Source: an uncultured Bacteroidales bacterium (lineage in GTDB: Bacteria > Bacteroidota > Bacteroidia > Bacteroidales > Bacteroidaceae). Taken from it: a DNA stretch of 34,468 nucleotides. The DNA is taken from contig CAMYYY010000032.1 in the NCBI GenBank assembly GCA_947303715.1, positions 1-34,468 of the forward strand, read 5' to 3'. Positions 28,241 to 34,468 of the stretch are shown in pieces; position 1 is the first letter of the stretch; each line of letters opens with the position of its first letter. Both the position numbers and the translations under genes were made by a program. The notes under the pieces are model-generated. The model was not told the DNA's origin and ran no database searches. It saw nothing but the letters and a program-made list of their open reading frames with translations.

Positions 28241-30121
28241 ATGACGGACAGACGATATCAGACGACGAACGGAGGGCTGACGAAGGACTTCGTCGGAGGC
28301 TCTTGTCGCCATTTATTCGCTGATGCCAGCAGGGGGAATGCCCTCTCTTTCCTCCTGATCATCCTCTTCCTCCTCCCGTTTGCAGGCTGCGGGACGTCGC
28401 GCAAAGCCGTTGCACCAGAGGACACGGCACAGCTATCCGACGAAGAACAGCGCCGCTATGACTATTTCTACCTCGAGGCCGTCAACCAACGTCAGCAGGA
28501 AAACTACGACGCGGCCTTCGACCTCCTCCAGCATTGCCTCTCCATCTGCCCTACGGCTCCGACGGCCCTCTACGAGCTCTCGGCCTACTACTCCGCGCTG
28601 GGCGACAAGGAGAAGGCGCTCAGCCTCATGCAACAGGCCGTCACCTACGACCCCGACAACTATTGGTATCAGGAGAGCCTTGCTGAAGCCTACTATAACA
28701 ACCAGCAGCTGGACAAAGCCATCGCCATCTACGAGGATATGGAGACGCGCTTCCCCCGACGTTCGGCAGAGCTGCTGCCCATCCTCGTCAATCTCTATCA
28801 GGCTACGGAGCAGTACGACAAGGAGATAGAGACCCTCGGGCGTATGGAAGAGCGCTTCGGCTCGTCCGAGGAGATTGAGATGGAGAAGTTCCGCGCCTAT
28901 TTCCTGAAGAAGGACAACGAGGCTGCCTTCCGCTCGATGGAGGAGCTGGCAGCCGCCCATCCCGACGAGCTGCGCTACCGCCTGCTGCTGGGCGACGTCT
29001 GCCTCAACTACGACAAACTCGACGAAGCCCGCCGTGCCTACGAGAGCGTGCTTGCCGTAGAGCCCGACAACGATATGGGCCACCTCGGCATGGCCAACTG
29101 GTACAACAAGAGCGGCAACGACAAGCGCGCTGATGCCATTGTTGATTCGCTGGTGGTCTATGGGCACCTGCCCGACGAACGCCGCATCCAGCTCACCTCG
29201 CAGCTCATCCGCCAGATGGAGGCGCGGCAGGACACCCTTGCCATCGACGACCTCTTCAGCCGCATCCTTGCCCAGCCGCAGACGTCCATCGCTATGCCCA
29301 AGGCTTGCGCCGCCTATTACATCCAGGCCCAGAAGCCCGACACGCTCATCATCCCCTTCGTCCAGGCCATCCTTGCCGTAGAGCCCGACAACGTGGAGGC
29401 CCTCAAGCAGCTGCTCTACTACGCCGTCGAACACAACGACACGGAGGAAGTGCGTGAGCGGAGCCGTGCCCTGCTCGCCTATTACCCTGACGAGCTCTAC
29501 GCCTACTACTACCTCGTCATCACCGCCCTGCGCGACAAGGACGAACGGCGTGCCATCGACTACTGCCTCGAGGGCGTCTCACACATCGGCGAGGAGAGCG
29601 ACACCGAACTCTGCACCGAGCTCTACACCATGCTCGGCGACCTCTACTTCTCCAGCAACGAGAAGGCAAAAGGCTACGTCGCCTACGACTCAGCCCTCGT
29701 CTATAACCCCTCGAAAGTGTCGGTGCTCAACAACTACGCCTATTACCTCTCCCTCGAGAACCGCGACCTCGACCGTGCTGAAGAGATGAGCCGCGTCACC
29801 ATCACCAAGGAGCCCGACAACAGCACTTACCTCGACACCTACGCCTGGATACTCTTCCAGAAGGAACGCTACGACGAGGCATGGCGCTATATGGAGCAGG
29901 CGCTGAAGACCGATACCACCAGCAGCGCCGTGCTGATGGAACATGCCGGCGACATCAGCTTCAAGTGCGGACTCGTTGACGAAGCCCTCGGCTACTGGAA
30001 ACAAGCCCTCGAGCAGCAGCAGAAGGACCGCAAGGAGAGCGGCACCAAACCCACAGCCGAAGAGCGCCTGGCAGAGAACAAACTGAAAAAGAAAATCCGA
30101 CAGAAAAAATGGATAAAATAG
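28241..30121 (+). CDS. TPR-repeat lipoprotein
   Basis: The 626-residue protein has a lipoprotein signal (LSFLLIILFLLPFAGC, Cys50) preceded by an unusually long basic and polar N region, so the true start may be further in at a non-ATG codon. The rest is a long run of TPR-like helical repeats, such as YDAAFDLLQHCLSICPTAPT, GDKEKALSLMQQAVTYDPDN and DEARRAYESVLAVEPDNDMG, ending in a basic tail (KLKKKIRQKKWIK). It is probably an outer-membrane-anchored scaffold or secretion/assembly factor facing the periplasm. It overlaps the next gene by 13 nt. Confidence 0.88.
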   Translation: MTDRRYQTTNGGLTKDFVGGSCRHLFADASRGNALSFLLIILFLLPFAGCGTSRKAVAPEDTAQLSDEEQRRYDYFYLEAVNQRQQENYDAAFDLLQHCLSICPTAPTALYELSAYYSALGDKEKALSLMQQAVTYDPDNYWYQESLAEAYYNNQQLDKAIAIYEDMETRFPRRSAELLPILVNLYQATEQYDKEIETLGRMEERFGSSEEIEMEKFRAYFLKKDNEAAFRSMEELAAAHPDELRYRLLLGDVCLNYDKLDEARRAYESVLAVEPDNDMGHLGMANWYNKSGNDKRADAIVDSLVVYGHLPDERRIQLTSQLIRQMEARQDTLAIDDLFSRILAQPQTSIAMPKACAAYYIQAQKPDTLIIPFVQAILAVEPDNVEALKQLLYYAVEHNDTEEVRERSRALLAYYPDELYAYYYLVITALRDKDERRAIDYCLEGVSHIGEESDTELCTELYTMLGDLYFSSNEKAKGYVAYDSALVYNPSKVSVLNNYAYYLSLENRDLDRAEEMSRVTITKEPDNSTYLDTYAWILFQKERYDEAWRYMEQALKTDTTSSAVLMEHAGDISFKCGLVDEALGYWKQALEQQQKDRKESGTKPTAEERLAENKLKKKIRQKKWIK

Positions 30122-30981
30122 CATTACCCACCCCCCTGACGGCAGAGAAACGAAACTTCCTGCTGCTGGTTCTTCCTGTCGCGCTGTGCCTCCTGCTGGC
30201 AGGCTGCGGCGCAGTCAACCAGGTGGCAACCTCGCCCGAAGCCAATCGTGCCCCTCGAATGCGGCTCGAATCCCCTCTGGCAGCCATCGCCACACCGCTG
30301 GCCAACCACACCGACCTCTCGCTGCGCATGGCTGTTGAGGCCACGTATGGCGACAAGACGCTCCCTGTGAAGGGCAACCTGCGTATGCGGCGCGGCGAGG
30401 TCATCCAGATGGCCTTCACGGCGCTGGGGATGATAGAGGTGGCCCGTGTCGAGATGACTCCTGAGGCCGTGTGGATTATCGATCGTCTGAACAAGCAGTA
30501 TGCCAAGGCGCGCTACTCCGAGCTGCCCTACCTCAGTCAGTCCCTCGTCAACTTTTCGCTCATCGAGTCGCTGCTTTGGAACGAGCTGTTTATCCCTGGG
30601 CAGAAGAACGTAGCGGCCCACTTGGATAAGTTCAACGTAGAGCCCTCGGGCACCCAGCGGCTCATCCAGCCCAAGGATCAGAAGGCGCTTTCGGCACGTT
30701 TCTGGACCGATGCCGATATCACCCGCTTGCAGCGTACCCGCCTGCAGTTCGGCACCTTCCTCTCCGACTGGACTTACGCGGGCTATCAGCTGGTGGACGA
30801 CACCCGCTACCCCTCGGCGCTCTCCGCCACGCTGGAGGGCGAGGGGAAGAAGGCCTCCGTGCAGCTCTCGTTCACTAACATCACCCTCGACAGCAAGGAC
30901 TGGCCCCCACGCACCAACCTCGCCAACTACACCCAGCTTTCCGCTGCCGAGCTGCTTTCGAAACTCTCCTTCCTGAAATGA
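30109..30981 (+). CDS. DUF4292 lipoprotein
   Basis: The 290-residue protein has a signal peptide with lipobox LLLAGC (Cys33). It continues with LSLRMAVEATYGDKTLPVKG and NLRMRRGEVIQMAFTALGMI, the N-terminal sheet typical of DUF4292. VARVEMTPEAVWIIDRLNKQ and the LNFSLIES-like VNFSLIESLL follow. The family is LolB-like in shape (an incomplete beta barrel that binds lipid) and is thought to help handle envelope lipids in Bacteroidetes. It overlaps the TPR gene by 13 nt and lies 7 nt before the EnvC-like gene, so the three are one operon. Confidence 0.88.
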   Translation: MDKIALPTPLTAEKRNFLLLVLPVALCLLLAGCGAVNQVATSPEANRAPRMRLESPLAAIATPLANHTDLSLRMAVEATYGDKTLPVKGNLRMRRGEVIQMAFTALGMIEVARVEMTPEAVWIIDRLNKQYAKARYSELPYLSQSLVNFSLIESLLWNELFIPGQKNVAAHLDKFNVEPSGTQRLIQPKDQKALSARFWTDADITRLQRTRLQFGTFLSDWTYAGYQLVDDTRYPSALSATLEGEGKKASVQLSFTNITLDSKDWPPRTNLANYTQLSAAELLSKLSFLK

Positions 30982-30988
30982 GAATGCT

Positions 30989-32272
30989 ATGAAACGTCAC
31001 TCCTCCCTCCTGTTCATTCTATTCTTCATTTCTACATTTTTCGTGACTCCAGCGTGTGCCCAGACGGTACAGCAGATGAAGAAAGACCGCGCCCGTCTGG
31101 AGCAGCAGATCAAGGAGTCGCAACAGCTGCTGGCCTCCACCGGCAAGGACGTCAAGAGCCAGCTGGCGCAGCTCTCCGTGCTCAGCGAGCGCATCCGTCA
31201 GCAGACCGAGCTCGTCACCCAGCTGGGCAATGAGCTGAAGGCCACCGAGACTGAAATCTCCCTTCTCGGCAGCGAGCTGAAGGAGCTGGAGGCCGACCTC
31301 GAGATGCGCAAGAGCCGCTATGCCAGCGCCCTCAGCCAGTCGCTCCATCGCAATTCGTTCGAAAACCGTCTGCTCTTCCTCCTCTCGTCCGACACCTTCC
31401 GCCAGATGTACCGTCGTATGCGCTACCTGGGCGAATATGCCCACTTCCAGGCGCAGATGGGGCGCGAGATTCAGGCCAAGCAGCAGGAGCTGGAGGAGAA
31501 GCGTGCCCAGCTTACCGAGCTGAAAGCCAGCCAGACCGAGCTGCTGGCCCAGCGTCAGCACGAACAGCAGGCCCTCGCCACCCAGCAGGCCGAGCAGCAG
31601 GCGCTCGTCAGCCGTCTGCAGAAACAGCAGGCCACCATCAAGAGCGAGCTCAAGCGCCAGCAAAGCGAGTACGACCGCCTCGATAAGAAAATTGAGCAAC
31701 TCATCAACGAGCAGATTGCCGCCTCGCAAGCCAAAGCAAAAGCAAAGGAAAAAGCTACGACAGCCAAGGGCAAGGAGACCAAGCAACTCGACACTCCCCC
31801 TGCCGAGAGCGGCAGCAAGGGCGGCTTCAAGATGAGTGCCGATGACGTGAAGCTTTCCGGCTCGTTCCAGCAGAACAAGGGCCGCCTGCCCGTGCCCGTG
31901 CAGGGCTCCTACATGATAGCCTCGCACTACGGCATCCAGCAGATGAGCGGCATGAAGCACGTCACCGTCAACAATCAGGGCGTCGACCTGCGCTGCAGTC
32001 GCGGCGCTACAGCCCGCAACATCTACGACGGCGAGGTGTCAGCCATCTTCGAGCATCCCTCACGCAAGACCTACGGCATCCTCGTCCGCCACGGCAACTA
32101 TATCTCCGTCTATTGCAACCTCGCCACCCTCAGCGTCCGTCAGGGCGACAAGGTGAAGGGCGGTGCCCCTCTGGGTACCATCCACACCGACCCCTCTGGC
32201 GAGAGCATCCTTCAGTTCCAGCTACGCAAAGACCTCCAGCGCCTCAACCCCGAGGAATGGATAAAGTTTTAG
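30989..32272 (+). CDS. EnvC-like murein hydrolase activator (degenerate LytM/M23)
   Basis: The 427-residue protein has a signal peptide (LLFILFFISTFFVTPACA), a long coiled coil (about residues 26-255, rich in QLxxLxxR heptads) and a C-terminal LytM/M23 fold. The catalytic zinc ligands look lost. The usual HxGxD is NQGVDLR, the HxH region reads VYCNLATL, and the last strand is LQFQLRKD. Such degenerate LytM proteins (EnvC, NlpD) do not cut peptidoglycan but activate amidases at the division site. Its place after the lipoproteins supports a role at the cell envelope. Confidence 0.88.
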   Translation: MKRHSSLLFILFFISTFFVTPACAQTVQQMKKDRARLEQQIKESQQLLASTGKDVKSQLAQLSVLSERIRQQTELVTQLGNELKATETEISLLGSELKELEADLEMRKSRYASALSQSLHRNSFENRLLFLLSSDTFRQMYRRMRYLGEYAHFQAQMGREIQAKQQELEEKRAQLTELKASQTELLAQRQHEQQALATQQAEQQALVSRLQKQQATIKSELKRQQSEYDRLDKKIEQLINEQIAASQAKAKAKEKATTAKGKETKQLDTPPAESGSKGGFKMSADDVKLSGSFQQNKGRLPVPVQGSYMIASHYGIQQMSGMKHVTVNNQGVDLRCSRGATARNIYDGEVSAIFEHPSRKTYGILVRHGNYISVYCNLATLSVRQGDKVKGGAPLGTIHTDPSGESILQFQLRKDLQRLNPEEWIKF

Positions 32273-32274
32273 TG

Positions 32275-32414
32275 ATTAGTGAGTAGTGATTAGTGATTAG
32301 TGAATAGTGAACAGATAATAAGTGAACAGTGAACAGTGATCAGTGAACAGATAATAGCAAAGGAGCCGCATACAAGGCATCCATCTGTTCACTGTTCACT
32401 GATCACTGTTCACT
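32275..32414. repeat. Inverted short-word repeat, copy 1 (kinase flank)
   Basis: TGATTAGTGA and TGAACAGTGA words are repeated, with complementary CACTGTTCAC words on the right. Bases 32349-32414 match 33362-33427 in inverted orientation; the first 26 bp (AGATAATAGCAAAGGAGCCG on) are identical. Confidence 0.8.
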
Positions 32415-32426
32415 AAAAACTTTCAC

Positions 32427-33344
32427 TTATACCTGAAATCCCCTGTCGACGTAGTTCTCCAGGCTCTGGCACGTGTTGGCGGCAAAGGCCAGGGCGCAGC
32501 CCACGATATGGTCCCAGTCGTCAGCTGTCAGGCTGTCGAGGTCGGCACGGCGCACACGGTAGCGCAACAAGCCGTAGATGAGTCCTGCGTTAAAGCTGTC
32601 GCCGGCACCGATGGTGCTCACCAGCGCGGGCACGGGCAGGCTCTCGTAGCTGCGGCTCACACCGCCTCCGGCATGCAGTCTGACGCCCTCGGCACCACAC
32701 GTGTACACCAGACGCGGGCAGTAGAATGCCGTCTGCTGCCTATACACCGCCTCGCTGTCCGCAAGGCCGTAGAGGATGCGGAAGTCCTCATTCGAGCCGC
32801 GTATGATATCGGCAAACTCCAGATTCTCCAGCAGCGTGCCCGTCAGCTTCACCGCCTCGGCCCTGTGGTTCACGCGGAAGTTCACGTCGTAGACGATGAG
32901 TGCGCCACGCTCGCGGGCCAGGCTGAGCAGCGCCGACACACGGGGACGCGTCGCAGGGTCGAGGGCATAGTACGAGCCGAACACCACCACGTCGTCCGCC
33001 GTCACCTCCGGCAGCAGCGGCTCACGCTCCGTCGGGAACGGCTGGCGGTAGAACTCATATTGCGCATTGTTGTCCCTGTCGAGGAACGCCATCGAGACGG
33101 GGCTCTGCTTGTCGGGCCACACGCTGACGTACGTGTCGTCCACGCCGTTGTCCTTCATGAACTCGCGGATGACGCTGCCCACATGGTCGTCGCCCAGGTC
33201 GGTGAGGAACACCGCCGGCGTGTCCATACGCCCGAGTGACACCATGGTGTTGAACGTACTGCCGCCTGGCACGGCGCCCGTGGGCTTGCCGTCGCGGATG
33301 ATGATGTCGAGAATCGTCTCGCCGATACCAATAACCTTGCGCAT
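32427..33344 (-). CDS. PfkB-family sugar kinase (fructokinase-like)
   Basis: The 305-residue protein has PfkB signature 1 (GAVPGGSTFNTMVSLGRM near residues 23-40) and signature 2 with the catalytic Asp (STIGAGDSFNAGLIYG at about 238-253). Other matches are ILDIIIRDG at the start and VYDVNFRVNHR in the middle, as in bacterial fructokinases. It phosphorylates a free sugar, most likely fructose, with ATP. It is transcribed alone on the minus strand, and its gene sits exactly between two inverted repeats (32349-32414 and 33362-33427). No Bacteroidetes promoter box is clear within the repeat upstream. Confidence 0.9.
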   Translation of the reverse strand: MRKVIGIGETILDIIIRDGKPTGAVPGGSTFNTMVSLGRMDTPAVFLTDLGDDHVGSVIREFMKDNGVDDTYVSVWPDKQSPVSMAFLDRDNNAQYEFYRQPFPTEREPLLPEVTADDVVVFGSYYALDPATRPRVSALLSLARERGALIVYDVNFRVNHRAEAVKLTGTLLENLEFADIIRGSNEDFRILYGLADSEAVYRQQTAFYCPRLVYTCGAEGVRLHAGGGVSRSYESLPVPALVSTIGAGDSFNAGLIYGLLRYRVRRADLDSLTADDWDHIVGCALAFAANTCQSLENYVDRGFQV

Positions 33345-33360
33345 AATTTCTTATATTTTT

Positions 33361-33492
33361 GAGTGATCAGTGAACAGTGAACAGAGAACAGATGTTTGCC
33401 CTGTATGCGGCTCCTTTGCTATTATCTGATCACTGTTCACTGCTCACTGTTCACTATTATCTGTTCACTGCTCACTGATCACTGTTCACTAA
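33361..33492. repeat. Inverted short-word repeat, copy 2 (kinase flank)
   Basis: TGATCAGTGAACAGTGAAC and its complement occur repeatedly. Bases 33362-33427 are the inverted partner of 32349-32414. The stop of the LOG gene lies in its right part. Confidence 0.8.
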
Positions 33493-34014
33493 ATTTTCTA
33501 TTTCCTCCACTGAGGCTGCCGTGACGACGTAGTCGCTCAGCCTGCCACGGATGAAGCCGCGCTCGTTCATGTGGGTGAGCATCCGCATGCAGTCTTCCCA
33601 GAAGCCGCCGGTGTTATAAAGCACCATCCGTTTGTGGTGCTCGCCAATGGTGGCGCTACCCATCACGTGGAACACCTCGTCCAGCGTGCCGATGCCGCCC
33701 GGCAGAGCCAGCAGGAGGTCGCTGTGCTGGAGCATCAGCTGCTTGCGCTGCGCCAGGTTGTCACACAGGATCACCTCGTCCAGCAGGCTGCTCTGCACCT
33801 CGCGCTCCACCAGCCGGTTGGGCACGACGCCCACGATGTGCCCTCCGCCGTCCTTCACCGCCCTGGCCACAGCCTCCATCAGACCCATCTCGGCGCCGCC
33901 ATACACCAGCGTGATGCCCTTGCGCGCCATCCACGACCCCACCTCACGGGCAGCGTCGAAGTAACTGCTGTCGATGTTCTCCGCAGCCGAGCAGAATATT
34001 CCTATCGCCTTCAT
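33472..34014 (-). CDS. LOG-family protein (cytokinin-riboside-monophosphate phosphoribohydrolase-like)
   Basis: ATG 34014 is preferred: GGAGG lies about 6 nt upstream, and the longer frame begins upstream of the -7 box at 34045-34052. The 180-residue protein has IGIFCSAAENIDSSY, LVYGGAEMGLMEAVARAVKD, VVPNRLVERE, and LPGGIGTLDEVF, the diagnostic PGGxGTxxE of the LOG (TIGR00730) family, long misnamed lysine decarboxylases. The enzymes release ribose-5-phosphate from nucleoside monophosphates; bacterial roles are mostly unclear. The last residues (NSDQ) extend into the flanking repeat. Confidence 0.9.
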   Translation of the reverse strand: MKAIGIFCSAAENIDSSYFDAAREVGSWMARKGITLVYGGAEMGLMEAVARAVKDGGGHIVGVVPNRLVEREVQSSLLDEVILCDNLAQRKQLMLQHSDLLLALPGGIGTLDEVFHVMGSATIGEHHKRMVLYNTGGFWEDCMRMLTHMNERGFIRGRLSDYVVTAASVEEIENLVNSDQ

Positions 34015-34044
34015 CGTTTTCCTCCGCTTTTTTTGATTCGACCG

Positions 34045-34052
34045 CAAAAATA
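34045..34052 (-). promoter_or_regulatory. -7 box of the LOG gene
   Basis: TATTTTTG on the minus strand, 30 nt before the ATG. No TTG is found at the expected -33 distance, so the assignment is weak. The A/T-rich remainder up to 34140 holds nothing else recognisable. Confidence 0.4.
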
Positions 34053-34140
34053 CGCATTTTCTCTCAATTCCCATCATTCCGCCCCCATTTTTCTTTTGTT
34101 TATTTTTTTGATTATTTTTGTTGAATTTGGCCTTTGGCCT

Positions 34141-34468
34141 TCCTGAGAGTCTGCGACGCTACATGAATAATCACGAATGGACACTAATTTCTCAAAAATA
34201 ATTCATGGATAATTCATGGTTAATTCGTGTGGCGCCGCAGGCAAACTTCTGCCCGTCAGGGGCACTTCCTAAGAGTCTGCGACGCTACATAAATAATCAC
34301 GAATGGACACTAATTTCTCAAAAATAATTCATGGATAATTCATGGTTAATTCGTGTGGCGCCGCAGGCAAACTTCTGCCCGTCAGGGGCACTTCCTAAGA
34401 GTCTGCGACGCTACATAAATAATCACGAATGGACACTAATTTCTCAAAAATAATTCATGGATAATTCA
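34141..34468. repeat. Tandem repeat, 126-bp unit, at least 2.6 copies
   Basis: TCCTgAGAGTCTGCGACGCT begins at 34141, 34267 and 34393, so the period is exactly 126 bp; copies 2 and 3 are identical where seen and copy 1 differs by a few bases. Each unit holds CACGAAT ... ATTCGTG as an inverted repeat with two TAATTCATGG words between. The array continues beyond the window. Stop codons in the readings I checked argue against coding. Confidence 0.93.

Noticed and set aside
28433..29434. A 333-codon open frame on the minus strand opposite the TPR gene
   Set aside because: It is a shadow of GC-rich TPR codons; the plus frame has a lipobox and regular TPR repeats.
34141..34468. CRISPR array at the right edge
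   Set aside because: The whole 126-bp unit repeats without unique spacers, and no cas gene is near.

Overview
The window is chromosomal DNA of a Bacteroidales bacterium, most likely of the Prevotella group. At least a dozen genes have the Bacteroidetes-type promoter (TTG or TTTG, 19-20 nt, then TAnnTTTG). The gene content is also typical: a conserved dut - TPR lipoprotein - DUF4292 - EnvC-like block, DUF805 and DUF4153 membrane proteins, an alpha/beta hydrolase, and spacers filled with short-word palindromes. Species cannot be fixed from the sequence alone.

Layout. (1) 1-4870, chromosome: the end of an outer-membrane-type protein, an alpha/beta hydrolase, an ECF S-component-like membrane protein, a DUF805 protein, and a large HTH + DUF4153 membrane protein whose 3' end is frameshifted. 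(2) 4874-18668, a 13.8-kb integrated element bounded by a 26-bp direct repeat of the 3' end of tRNA-Pro(CGG). (3) 18646-19185: tRNA-Pro (minus) and tRNA-Phe (plus). (4) 19290-26442: a GDP-mannose pyrophosphorylase, then a four-gene phosphonate locus (a fused nucleotidyltransferase/cytidylyltransferase/PEP mutase, phosphonopyruvate decarboxylase, phosphonoacetaldehyde-reductase-like Fe-ADH, Wzx/MATE-like flippase). Together these suggest synthesis of a 2-hydroxyethylphosphonate-type head group, its activation as a CMP derivative and export on a glycan or lipid. (5) 26640-34468: malate dehydrogenase, dut, a TPR lipoprotein, a DUF4292 lipoprotein, an EnvC-like protein, a PfkB kinase flanked by inverted repeats, a LOG-family protein, and a 126-bp tandem repeat that runs off the window.

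The element is the most interesting part. Reading left to right it carries: a tyrosine integrase next to attL; a leftward operon of small genes; a rightward HTH/CPxCG regulator; a HigBA toxin-antitoxin pair; a leftward amidoligase divergent from a second HTH/CPxCG regulator, with three copies of an operator-like AAAAACGTA motif between them; HTH and excisionase-like proteins; a replication module (DUF6291 protein, DnaB-like helicase, HTH protein, RusA resolvase); and an ASCH protein, a PAPS-reductase-like protein, a ParB/Srx-like protein and a terminase-small-subunit-like protein. It has no large terminase, portal, capsid, tail, lysis or conjugation gene. It ends just after the TerS-like gene, with an outward promoter and a copy of the same 18-bp repeat found beside the integrase. 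This is the layout of a phage-inducible chromosomal island (phage satellite): self-excising and self-replicating, with only a small terminase to redirect a helper phage's packaging. I know of no well-described satellite family of this kind in Bacteroidales, so it is the best candidate here for an undescribed system. The main alternative is a prophage that lost its late genes.

The integration also appears to have replaced the transcription terminator of tRNA-Pro: the original hairpin is now 13.8 kb away at 4834-4870, and the element's right end supplies a new hairpin at 18591-18628. All functions are inferred from reading the sequence; no database search was run.
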